This document shows positions 40,986 through 50,608 of a DNA stretch of 64,000 nucleotides, piece after piece. Both the position numbers and the translations under genes were made by a program. Position 1 is the first letter of the stretch, and each line of letters opens with the position of its first letter. The stretch lies in contig CAWKCP010000025.1 in the NCBI GenBank assembly GCA_963848115.1, forward strand, positions 1 to 64,000, given 5' to 3'. Below the pieces are notes generated by a model. It saw only the letters and a list, made by a program, of their open reading frames with translations. It did not search any database and was not told the DNA's origin. The stretch is from JAWKOK01 sp963848115 (lineage in GTDB: Bacteria; Chloroflexota; Anaerolineae; Caldilineales; Caldilineaceae).

Positions 40986-43900
40986 CTATTTGGGCATCGC
41001 GGCCAGCGCATTGTAGGCGGGCAGCGGACCCCAGCCGGGATCGACGATGCCCCACTGGGCCTTCTCTGTACCGTTGGCAACGACACGGAAGTTCAAATTC
41101 CAGAGGAAGGCCGGACCAACCCAGCCCCAGTCTCGCATCATCTGGTAGGCCTGAACCGTCCACTCAGCCTGTTCGCCATAGTCGTTGTCATCAGCATAAC
41201 GGTAATTTGGGTTCTGGGCGCCGCCCGCAGCCCAACCGAATTCAGTCGGCACGATCACCTTGTTGTTTGCGCCATAGACATTGGCGATATTGCGATATCC
41301 TTCCATGGTGCTGCGGAAGCTCCATGAATGGTGGGGAGAGTCACATGCGCCGTTGAAGCTATTGCCGCTCACCTGAATGGCCTCACATGCGCCCTCCCAG
41401 GTCACTGTGGCAGGCACATTGTAGCCGCTCGGATGGGCGCCGATGCCGTCAAGATAATTGTTGGCGCCGGCCTGGAACATCGCTTCCAGATAAGTGAAGT
41501 CATCCATGGCCAGGTTGCCGTTGTTGCCGGCCGGCGTCAGTGCGCCGCTGACCACCCACATCGATGGGCATGCTGCCTTGATGGCGGCATACGCAGGAGC
41601 CAGAAGGGCCACATATTCGCCAGGGTTGAGCGGTTTGTTGCCCCACTCATAGTGGAGATTTTGCTCGTTCCAGACTTCAATCATCTTGAGCGATGAACCG
41701 CAGTACTTGCCGGCCACCGCGCCTACAAAATTGGCATAAGTCTGCGGATCCTGGGGCGGACCGCCGACGCTGCCGTCGAAGCCCGGCTCACGTGCCCAGG
41801 CGGGTGCGTTGACGACGCTGAAGAGAAGGTTGACACCCGCGGCATTGGCCGCATTGACGATCGGGTCGGAAGAGCCAAAGTCGATTGCACCAGGGCTACC
41901 CTCAAACACCCGCCATTCGATCTGCTGCTTGACCCAGTTGAAGCCCATTCCCTTGGTCGAACCCATGACCTGGTTGATCATATCGCCGCTGGTGTGGACC
42001 ATGTGGGCCTGGACGCCGTAGCCGAATGGAATGCCGCCGGCCGGCGGCGGTGCGCTGACTACAGGCGGCGCAGGAGCCGGAGCCGCAGCGGCGGGAGCTG
42101 CTGCTTCGCCGCCGCCGGTATCAGCGGCCGGTGCGGGAGCCGCAGCGGCTGCTACAACAACAGGCTCGGGGATATCAGTGATGACGGCAACCGCATCGAC
42201 CGAACCGGATGCGTCGACCAACTGGTTGATGGTCCAGCCGCTGCCGTTGCCGGTATCGATCTGCCACCAGTCACCGGCTTCGTTCTTGCCCAGAACTGTA
42301 TACGTATTGCCCGGCGTAATCTGACCCAAAACGGGATAGGATGTGCCGGGACCCTCACGAACATTGACAATTTGGCCGGTTGTGACGGTTGCATCATTTG
42401 CGGCAGCTGAGGCTGACTCGGCAGAACCTGCCGTTGCCGGCGCATCGGACGGCTGGGCGCTGTAGACCGTAGAGGTAGAAACTGTCACCGGCTGGCCATT
42501 GGCGCCGAGAATCTGTGCTTCCACCTTCAAGTCAGTCGAGACTTCGGCCGGGAGAAAGGCCATGGCCGGCTCGTCAAGGGGCCGCGTGTCCTGGGCGACG
42601 ATATTGCCGTTGCCGTCAGAAACCGTGTAGGAGACCGACATCCGATTCGTTGCCGTTGTCAGTTCCCCATTATTCTGGAATTGATAGAGAATGTTCCAGA
42701 TATTGGGATCCGTGTCACCTGAAGGATTTACAACCAGGGCAACATCGCGTGCGTTGTAGGCATCCATCATGTTGAGCTTATGGGCGATGCTGGCAGCGTT
42801 TTCAATATATACAGTTCGCTCGAAGCCCTGGTTATCAACATAGCTGTACGAGTACATACCGGTCGATTCGTCCCAAGAGACTCGCTGGAGCAAACGTGGG
42901 TTATCCAGAGTAATTACAATCTCTTGACTGCCGTCAGGGCGCTCTGTCTTGATCTCTGACAGCAGGGGTTGTAACGACTCCTGGTAGCCTTTCATCAACA
43001 GATAGTTGCCGGCGCGTTCAACCGACTGGCCGGGCAGCTCAAGCTGAAGCTTGCGCCGCTCCACCTGGCTTGTGGCCCACTCCAACAAGGCCTCAGTCTC
43101 GCCGCCGGCCTGATAGGCACGCGGGTCAACCGGAGCCGGTACAATGAGCGTATCGACAGATTCGGACAAGGCCACCCAGTCGTACCCCAGTGTATCCCAG
43201 GTGTCTGCGGATATCTGACGGGGCGCTTCAACGCGAACAGTGATCGTCTTACCGGCCGCGTGCAATCGGTCAGCCAACCGTTCGATAAGGCGAACATAGT
43301 CGGCTCTAGCACTCGGCACAGCGTCAACGCCGCGATAGTCGATGATTACGCCAGGATAGCCGTTTTGGATGATGGTCTGCTCAACGGCCACCAATTGATT
43401 CTCCTGTTGTCCTGGATCCGCCAACAGGTTATTGATCAAGTCGGTGCGAACGGTCCCGTCCGTCCAATTGCGGATGACCGGTAGTGTATAGCCACTGTTC
43501 ACTGGAGCGATGCCGTCCAATGCGCCGTCGCCACGAAGGTAAAGCCCGGCCTTGGCCTCATTGGTCACAGCCGCGCCCTGAGGCAACTGAGCTGTAAGCC
43601 CAAGATCGGCCGTTGCCGTCGCCAGACCGGGTACGGTCTGCATGACCATGAAACTGGTCGGGGTAGTATCCAGACGAGACTCAATCACATCGTCGCCGGC
43701 GTAGACCGTGTTTTGGATATGTACCCATTGATCGTCAACCCATGAATAGACGCCTAGCGTCTCATAAGGAAGGCTGTCATTGGGAATCGGAATGGTCAAA
43801 ATTGTCAGATTTGGATCTGTTCCGCGCACATCAAGCTGATAGAGGGGACTTTTGGGTATCAGGTAATCAGGCAGATTGGCTGCGGCCTCATAGAGATCGC

Positions 43901-44213
43901 GACCCGCCTGGCCTTCAATGAATTCAGAACGGGGAACGCTGTCAATGGAGGCCAAGAACGTGGACGAAACGCCTTCCGCCGGAAAATTGGCGACTGTCCC
44001 ATCCGGATCGATCACCATGCCGCCGGCAGGTGAGATCCGAGTGTATGTCAACGCCTGCAACCGATCCAGCAGGTTGATCGGCGGCAACAACAAGACGGTG
44101 ACCACAAGGATTGGAATAAGGACCAATGTGACCAGCCATGCTATTGGCCCTTCAACCAGACCAGCCAATCCGCCCCAAAACGAAGAACGCGTCTCAAGTC
44201 GGGAATTCTGCAT
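40986..44213 (-). CDS. Large membrane-anchored protein: GH18-like, SH3b and GH-A-like domains
   Basis: A 1075-residue protein with one N-terminal membrane helix (about 22-50, WLVTLVLIPILVVTVLLL) instead of a lipobox. An Ig-like/jelly-roll-looking region (50-220) is followed by a GH18-related segment with GYPGVIIDYRGVDAVPS and ADRLHAAGKTITVRVEAP, then a transglutaminase-free beta region, an SH3b domain (about 630-695, GQIVNVREGPGTSYPVLGQI), an Ala/Pro-rich linker and the same TIM barrel as its neighbour (PFGYGVQAHM onward), including MIEVWNEQNLHYEWG and VIVPTEFGWAAG. Two potential glycan-active modules in one chain make a wall-remodelling or glycan-degrading role likely. AAAGGAG lies 10 bases before ATG 44213. 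Its promoter must lie in 44214-44683, shared with the divergent 446-aa gene. Confidence 0.8.
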   Translation of the reverse strand: MQNSRLETRSSFWGGLAGLVEGPIAWLVTLVLIPILVVTVLLLPPINLLDRLQALTYTRISPAGGMVIDPDGTVANFPAEGVSSTFLASIDSVPRSEFIEGQAGRDLYEAAANLPDYLIPKSPLYQLDVRGTDPNLTILTIPIPNDSLPYETLGVYSWVDDQWVHIQNTVYAGDDVIESRLDTTPTSFMVMQTVPGLATATADLGLTAQLPQGAAVTNEAKAGLYLRGDGALDGIAPVNSGYTLPVIRNWTDGTVRTDLINNLLADPGQQENQLVAVEQTIIQNGYPGVIIDYRGVDAVPSARADYVRLIERLADRLHAAGKTITVRVEAPRQISADTWDTLGYDWVALSESVDTLIVPAPVDPRAYQAGGETEALLEWATSQVERRKLQLELPGQSVERAGNYLLMKGYQESLQPLLSEIKTERPDGSQEIVITLDNPRLLQRVSWDESTGMYSYSYVDNQGFERTVYIENAASIAHKLNMMDAYNARDVALVVNPSGDTDPNIWNILYQFQNNGELTTATNRMSVSYTVSDGNGNIVAQDTRPLDEPAMAFLPAEVSTDLKVEAQILGANGQPVTVSTSTVYSAQPSDAPATAGSAESASAAANDATVTTGQIVNVREGPGTSYPVLGQITPGNTYTVLGKNEAGDWWQIDTGNGSGWTINQLVDASGSVDAVAVITDIPEPVVVAAAAAPAPAADTGGGEAAAPAAAAPAPAPPVVSAPPPAGGIPFGYGVQAHMVHTSGDMINQVMGSTKGMGFNWVKQQIEWRVFEGSPGAIDFGSSDPIVNAANAAGVNLLFSVVNAPAWAREPGFDGSVGGPPQDPQTYANFVGAVAGKYCGSSLKMIEVWNEQNLHYEWGNKPLNPGEYVALLAPAYAAIKAACPSMWVVSGALTPAGNNGNLAMDDFTYLEAMFQAGANNYLDGIGAHPSGYNVPATVTWEGACEAIQVSGNSFNGACDSPHHSWSFRSTMEGYRNIANVYGANNKVIVPTEFGWAAGGAQNPNYRYADDNDYGEQAEWTVQAYQMMRDWGWVGPAFLWNLNFRVVANGTEKAQWGIVDPGWGPLPAYNALAAMPK

Positions 44214-44683
44214 CTAGGTCTTGCTCCTTTACTACTGCTCCGCTACAAACAACGCAATACGAAAACGCACCTTGCGCCTAAATCCTTCTCGTGGATTCAG
44301 AGCCATCGGGACATCTTTGTGAGACATCCAAGGAAGCGCGTCATAATGCCTCAATCTAGCAGAGCTGTGGCATAGGCTACTTGCTTGCCATTGCCACGAC
44401 GCCGGTACGTCTGTATGCACACGATACACTTGCCCACTATTTTAGGCAGTTGCATATCTTAGCATACAGGATATGAGGCACAAAATTGCACTTATTATTC
44501 TGTGAACTACCTTCGCAAAAGAATCGTTCCACGCTTTCGAAAAACGGGTCAATTCGTCTTTGTCGGTTCGCCGTCAGTTCAGTGGCGTGCTATACTTCCC
44601 GACATGTTCAGCAACAGACGCGACACTATGGATTCCCACTATGGATTCCACACTAGGTCCGAACATAGTATAACGCATACAAT
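44214..44683. other. Divergent intergenic region with 13-bp tandem repeat
   Basis: No gene is seen. CACTATGGATTCC occurs twice in direct tandem (44624-44636 and 44637-44649). TCCACA (44647-44652) and TATAAC (44669-44674) with a 16-base spacer are a possible plus-strand promoter that would start transcription about 3 bases before ATG 44684. An isolated TATACT is at 44591-44596. Confidence 0.45.
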
Positions 44684-46024
44684 ATGACCTACATAGCCAG
44701 AGAAACCCAGCAAAAACCGGAAAGACGTGGCGGAAAGCCATGGCTCGAGATCACGCTGCTCAGCGCGTTCATCGTCAGCCTTTTGATCGGGTTGTTCTCA
44801 CTGGCACTCTTCTTTCTCTATTCTAACAGCAGAGAGTCGAATCTGGACGATACTCCATTGACTGCATTCGATCCTGAGCTAGTGTTGCCGTCGCTGGCCA
44901 TCAAATATCTGGCCGGTGATCCCGCCAATGCACTCGCGTATCAAGCACTGAACGCCGGGGAGCTCAACACGTCCCATGCACTGGCACTTTTCGATACTGT
45001 CGCCTACGGATCACAGCGCGCCGGTCTGATGATACGGTTGGCGCGAGCGTTGCAGGAATCCAATTATCCGGACCAAGCGGCTCAAGTCTACAGACTATCC
45101 CAGGCCCTCGCTATCCTCGACCCAACGATTTTGCCCAATGAGCGCAACCAGACATTGACCCAGGTTGCCGAAGGATTTCTGGCCGTCGACGACAAAGAGG
45201 CAGCGAACGACTCAGTTTATCAAGCGCTCTACATGGGTGCGCGGCTGCCCGGCCTACTCCCAGCCCAACGCAGTGCGATCTTCACCGATCTGATCCCAAT
45301 CGCAGAGGCGCTCGACGACGAACAACTGCTAGAGACAGTTGAAGAGTTGGCGCGCAACCCATTCATTGACACCGCCGGCTCCCTCCCGACACCCCAACTG
45401 CGCATCCTAGCAGAAGCGTTGACGCCCGAAGAGACGCTGATCAGTGCCCAGGCCGGTCGCCAACAGGCGGCGAAACAGCTCACCGATCGATTGCAATTCA
45501 CCGGTGGCACTGACGTCGAGCCGGAGCGACAGGCGCTGGAAGCCGCATTGCGCTATGAGGATCAAGTGCGCGCCGAGTATTTTGGACGCACCGTCGGCTC
45601 CGGACTCACACCTCAGCAGCAGCTCTGGCTTGTGAACCAGCAGAGGGCGTGGATTGCACTCAAAACCCAGATCGCCCTGAAGGGCTTCGGCATGACGCTT
45701 GTCCCCGAGTGGGAACAGAACAGCGATGGTATCCTTCAGAACTTGAACACCATCACCTCCAACATGGACGTGACGCTAGATGCGCTGGCCAATGCGCAGC
45801 CGACGCCCAACGATCAGGCAACCTTACAGGCAGAGGGATTGCAGTGGCTGGCTCTTCAAAACGACCTTGGACTCTATCCGGGCGCACCGGTTTCGAACCT
45901 GAGCCAGCGTCTGGAGGTGGCCCAGGCCGCGCTGGCCGACCTCGGCCAGCCCCTGGCCTTGCCCGTGCTCCATAAGGCAGACGCCACCCCACCGGGATTT
46001 CGCCTCATTCCTCCCGGACAATAG
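44684..46024 (+). CDS. Membrane-anchored protein of unknown function (TPR-like)
   Basis: A 446-residue protein with a short basic cytoplasmic tail (QKPERRGGKPW), one membrane helix (about 24-49, LLSAFIVSLLIGLFSLALFFLYS) and a long helical extracytoplasmic part with repeated Ala/Leu-rich helix pairs (NALAYQALNAGELNTSHALALFD, AARALQ-type units, DQAAQVYRLSQALAIL) that look like degenerate TPR repeats. The C terminus is Pro-rich. I do not recognise a family. It is divergent from the 1075-aa surface protein and may work with it. No Shine-Dalgarno sequence is seen before the ATG; translation from a nearly leaderless message is possible. It is followed by a 430-base gap with an ncRNA candidate. Confidence 0.65.
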   Translation: MTYIARETQQKPERRGGKPWLEITLLSAFIVSLLIGLFSLALFFLYSNSRESNLDDTPLTAFDPELVLPSLAIKYLAGDPANALAYQALNAGELNTSHALALFDTVAYGSQRAGLMIRLARALQESNYPDQAAQVYRLSQALAILDPTILPNERNQTLTQVAEGFLAVDDKEAANDSVYQALYMGARLPGLLPAQRSAIFTDLIPIAEALDDEQLLETVEELARNPFIDTAGSLPTPQLRILAEALTPEETLISAQAGRQQAAKQLTDRLQFTGGTDVEPERQALEAALRYEDQVRAEYFGRTVGSGLTPQQQLWLVNQQRAWIALKTQIALKGFGMTLVPEWEQNSDGILQNLNTITSNMDVTLDALANAQPTPNDQATLQAEGLQWLALQNDLGLYPGAPVSNLSQRLEVAQAALADLGQPLALPVLHKADATPPGFRLIPPGQ

Positions 46025-46097
46025 CTCATCCACCTATTGACTGAATCAACCAATCAACATGGATCGTAGTGAAATCGTCATCCTCAAGTCTGAAAAA

Positions 46098-46146
46098 CTG
46101 TTTGACATCAGGAACTGGTGGCGCTATACTGACGTTTGTCAAACAG
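46098..46146 (+). promoter_or_regulatory. Near-consensus promoter framed by a 10-bp inverted repeat
   Basis: TTGACA (46102-46107), 17-base spacer, TATACT (46125-46130). CTGTTTGACA (46098-46107) and TGTCAAACAG (46137-46146) are perfect inverted copies, one covering the -35 and the other the predicted start site; inside the second is the palindrome GTTTGTCAAAC (46134-46144). This arrangement suggests a repressor or silencing loop, or a shared folding element. Confidence 0.7.
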
Positions 46147-46319
46147 CCCGTAAAATTCGTTCAATTATCGTCTGTTTCTCGGCTTCAATTGTGCCGGTTA
46201 ATGCGATCTTCAATGCGAGGGTGAAAGACGAGTGCAACTCAAAACGCCAATGCAAGGCTGCAAACTGATAGCTGGTCAATAAACACTCAGGCAGATGTAG
46301 CTGCCCGGGTGTTTTTGTT
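46137..46319 (+). ncRNA. Candidate structured small RNA (~180 nt, rod-like; 6S RNA not excluded)
   Basis: The segment is bounded by a strong promoter and a rho-independent terminator and holds no convincing reading frame with a ribosome binding site. It shows nested complementary pairs that would form a long rod: CAGCC (46144-46148) with GGCTG (46256-46260), CGTT (46158-46161) with AACG (46243-46246), TCGTCT (46168-46173) with AGACGA (46226-46231), and an apical CGGC (46180-46183) with GCCG (46193-46196), separated by internal loops. Length and rod shape recall 6S RNA, but the pairs are short and chance cannot be excluded by eye. No riboswitch signature I know is present. Confidence 0.5.
46281..46319 (+). 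terminator. Rho-independent terminator of the candidate ncRNA
   Basis: AAACACTCAGGCAG (46281-46294) pairs with CTGCCCGGGTGTT (46301-46313) with one mismatch and one G-U, loop ATGTAG, followed by TTTTGTTT. Confidence 0.8.
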
Positions 46320-46460
46320 TACAGCACGTGCGTTGGAATCGCTCATACCAATGCGTTTATACCAAGTCCGCAATACCACAAGTCTCCACCTATCAATGGC
46401 GCGTCATTCCTGCTTCTTATTATGTGACACTCGAATCTTCCTAAAGAAAGGATGAGGACA

Positions 46461-46718
46461 ATGGACTCAGCAGCAAGCAGAATCATCAAGGCCAAACAAT
46501 ATGCAGCCGAGCGTGACACACGCATCCAGATGCATAGCTTTGACGTTGAGCTTCACGGCGAGAACGCAAACCACTTTGTCAGCTATAAAAATGGCGACTG
46601 GAAATGTGATTGCGAAGAATTTCAGTTACGGGGCGTCTGCTCTCATGTGATGGCGATGGAAGAGATCCTTGGTGATTCGATTGAACCCGCGGTTTACATA
46701 ACCGCTGCTCAGAACTAG
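46461..46718 (+). CDS. SWIM zinc-finger mini-protein
   Basis: An 85-residue protein that is almost only a SWIM domain: Cys49-x-Cys51 in WKCDCEEF and Cys60-x-His62 in GVCSHVMAME, preceded by strands FDVELHGENANHFVSYKNGDW. SWIM fingers (C-x-C...C-x-H) normally occur inside larger ATPases, recombination proteins or transposases, where they bind DNA or protein; a stand-alone copy is less common. I choose ATG 46461 because AAAGGATGAGGACA lies directly before it; an ATG at 46452 inside that stretch is the alternative. It lies downstream of the ncRNA candidate and upstream of a strong terminator, with no partner gene. Confidence 0.7.
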   Translation: MDSAASRIIKAKQYAAERDTRIQMHSFDVELHGENANHFVSYKNGDWKCDCEEFQLRGVCSHVMAMEEILGDSIEPAVYITAAQN

Positions 46719-46799
46719 GCAGCTGCTATAATCGATCACGAAACGTGACGGTATTTCTCACAGTTCGTAGTTGCCGATATGAGATCACCTTGAAATCAC

Positions 46800-46855
46800 C
46801 CTGTCACAAAAAAGGCCGGGAACGGAGCTCCGTTCCCGGCCTTTTTTGTGACAGG
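46800..46855. terminator. Perfect 56-bp palindromic terminator
   Basis: All bases 46800-46827 pair with 46855-46828; the core GGCCGGGAACGGAG is flanked by A6 and T6. It closes the SWIM gene transcript and isolates the flippase-ugd unit. Confidence 0.95.
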
Positions 46856-46938
46856 CAAGGGGACTGTATTCATTACCTGGCCCGGCTTTTGGCCTATTTG
46901 CGCCCTATGATATGCTTGCCGTTGGCTCTGTTTTTTCG

Positions 46939-47979
46939 ATGGAGAATCGTACGCTCTTGAAACGCAACCTGCAATTGGTGATAGGATTCGCCATCAGCGC
47001 GGTCTTCATCTACATGGCATTGCCCGGTCTTCATTTCCGGGAGGTGATGTCGACTTTGGGATCGGCCAACTACTGGTGGCTCCTGCCGGGCATCGCGGTC
47101 TTTTTCATCGGGCTGTGGGTGCGCACATGGCGCTGGCACTACATGCTGCGGACCATCAAACCGGTACCCATGTCCACGCTCTTCCCATTGGTCTGTATCG
47201 GCTACTTCGGCAACAACGTTTTCCCATTTCGCGCCGGCGAGGTTCTGCGCTCCTACCTACTGAAGCGTGAGGAAGACATTTCATTCGTTTCCAGCTTCAC
47301 CACCGTTCTGATCGAACGGATCTTTGATGGGCTGACAATGCTGCTCTTTGTCTTTCTGGCCCTGCCCTTCGTCCCCGCCATTCCACCCGTCTACCGCCGG
47401 TCCGTGACCGTACTCACCGTCCTGCTGCTTGCTGCTACCGCCGTCTTCATATGGATGGCCATGCGCCCGGAACGGGTGACTCGATTCTACGAATTCTTCG
47501 CGGTCCGTCTTCTGCCAGGCAAGTTCCGGCCAAAAGTGGACGGCTTCTATGAGCGTTTCATGGCCGGATCGGGAAGCTTGAGCAACGGCACGGACGTGCT
47601 GATGATCTTCTTCACCAGTGTGATCATCTGGCTGCTGGAGACGGTCAAGTACTGGTTCGTGATGCAGGCATTCGATTTCAACGTCTCCTTCATCGTCCTC
47701 ATGCTGATGAATGGCCTGGTCAATCTGGCGACGACACTGCCGTCAGCGCCCGGCTACATCGGCACCTTTGACACGCCGGGCATCGAGACATTGGCAGCCT
47801 TCGGCGTCAACCGCAACGTGGCCGCAAGCTACACTTTCACGCTGCACTTGGCGCTCTGGTTGCCCGTGACAATCGTTGGAGCCTACTTCTTCTGGCGCAA
47901 GCAACTTCAGTGGAACGATGTGTCGAACATACGCAAGGAAGTAGCGAACCTGTCAGAAGAAGCAGTGAATAAGCAGTGA
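46939..47979 (+). CDS. UPF0104/YbhN-like integral membrane flippase-like protein
   Basis: An integral membrane protein of about 346 residues with eight or so helices, of the lysylphosphatidylglycerol-synthase flippase-like (UPF0104) family. Typical elements: RNLQLVIGFAISAVFIYMAL at the N terminus, WWLLPGIAVFFIGLWVRTWRWHYML, the conserved NNVFPFRAGEVLRSYLL and SSFTTVLIERIFDGL, and TLPSAPGYIGTFDTPGIE near the C-terminal third. The gene is 18 bases upstream of ugd, so the pair may supply a glycolipid or polysaccharide pathway: ugd makes UDP-glucuronate and this protein could flip or support a lipid carrier. The start is uncertain: ATG 46939 (MENRTLLKRN) looks more natural than 46912; neither has a clear ribosome binding site. 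Confidence 0.75.
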   Translation: MENRTLLKRNLQLVIGFAISAVFIYMALPGLHFREVMSTLGSANYWWLLPGIAVFFIGLWVRTWRWHYMLRTIKPVPMSTLFPLVCIGYFGNNVFPFRAGEVLRSYLLKREEDISFVSSFTTVLIERIFDGLTMLLFVFLALPFVPAIPPVYRRSVTVLTVLLLAATAVFIWMAMRPERVTRFYEFFAVRLLPGKFRPKVDGFYERFMAGSGSLSNGTDVLMIFFTSVIIWLLETVKYWFVMQAFDFNVSFIVLMLMNGLVNLATTLPSAPGYIGTFDTPGIETLAAFGVNRNVAASYTFTLHLALWLPVTIVGAYFFWRKQLQWNDVSNIRKEVANLSEEAVNKQ

Positions 47980-47997
47980 ACAAGGAGTGAATAAACA

Positions 47998-49317
<1,320 letters not shown>

Positions 49318-49326
49318 CAATCGACT

Positions 49327-50608
49327 ATGGATCTGACACGCTCAACGCTGGACAATGGTCTCCAAGTACTGCTCAATGAAACCCATGAAGCGCCGGTGGC
49401 CAGCTTCTGGATCTACTATCGTGTGGGCAGTCGCAACGAGACGCCCGGCCATACCGGCATCAGCCACTGGGTCGAGCACATGCTCTTCAAGGGGACCGAA
49501 CAGTTCCCCCAGGGAGCGTTTGACAAGGCAGTGGCAAGGGCCGGCGGCCTCTTTAACGGCATGACCTCCCAGGATCTGGACTACCTACTTCGAGACATTC
49601 CCGTCGGACCGGTTCGAACTAGCCCTGCAAGTCGAGAGTGACCGCATGGCCAATTCAGTCTTCCAGTGCGAAGAGGTCGATGTGGAACGTAGCGTCATCC
49701 TCAGCGAGCTGGAAGGCAGCGAAAACAGCGACTACTGGCGTCTCAATCGGGAAGTCCAGGCTACCGCTTTTCTGTCCCACAGCTATGGCCATCCGATCAT
49801 CGGCTGGAAGGACGATCTGCACACGATCCGGCAAGATGATCTCTATCGCTACTACCAGACCTTCTATACGCCCAACAACGCCGTGGCCGTCGCCGTCGGC
49901 GACTTTGGCACCCAGGAGATGCTGGAAGAGATCGAGAGCTACTTTGGACCGCTGCCAAGCGGCCCGCAAGCGCCGCCGGTGTTCTGCACCGAGCCCAAGC
50001 AGCAATCGGAGCGGCGCGTGCTGCTGCATGGCGTCGATCCGACGGCCTATCTGATCATGGGCCTAAAAGCGCCGCCGGCCGATCATCAGGACTTTTTTCC
50101 GCTGATGCTCCTGGACGCGATCCTGAGCGGCGCCAAGGGGATGGGCCTGTTCGGCGACAGTTCTAACAATCGCAGCAACCGGCTCTATCGCTCGCTTGTC
50201 GCCCCCCAGCTAGCCGTCGACGTCGAGTCGAGCTACCTGCCGACCATCGACCCCTTTCTCTTCAGTTTCTTCGCCGTGTTGTCACCGGATGTGGAACATC
50301 AACACGTTGAAGATGTCATCTGGTCCGAGATCGAGAAGATCCAGCGTGAGGGCGTCAGCGAGGCTGAGTTGGTCAAGGCAACCAAACAGACCAAGGCCCA
50401 GTTTGCCTTCAGCAACGAGAGCGTGACCAATCGAGCATATTGGCTTGGGTTCAGCGAACTCGTAGCCAGCACCCATTGGCTGGATACCTGGTTGCAGAAG
50501 CTCTCAACTGTCCGGACAGACGACATTCAGCGTGTCGCCGACCAATACTTCAACCGGCATCAGCAGACAGTTGGCTGGTACGTGCCGGCCCAGGATGGCA
50601 ACCACTAG
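49327..50608 (+). CDS. M16B zinc peptidase, catalytic subunit-like (one frameshift)
   Basis: A processing-peptidase-type protease of 426 residues once an extra base near 49577 (CAGGATCTGGAC) is removed. The zinc motif H-x-x-E-H is HWVEH (His47, Glu50, His51) in GISHWVEHMLFKGTEQFP, and the distal Glu lies in VERSVILSELEGSENSD. Past the break the frame reads TYFETFPSDRFELALQVESDRM. The C-terminal half carries the usual Arg/Tyr segment region (YRSLVAPQLAVDVESSY). It is immediately followed, with stop TAG 50606-50608 directly abutting ATG 50609, by a paralogue without the zinc motif, the arrangement of heterodimeric M16B proteases. No signal peptide, so cytoplasmic. Confidence 0.9.

Noticed and set aside
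46059..46268. 69-codon open frame across the ncRNA candidate
   Set aside because: It begins upstream of the strong promoter, has no ribosome binding site and no protein-like pattern (Cys/Ser/Ile rich); the transcript would not include its start.
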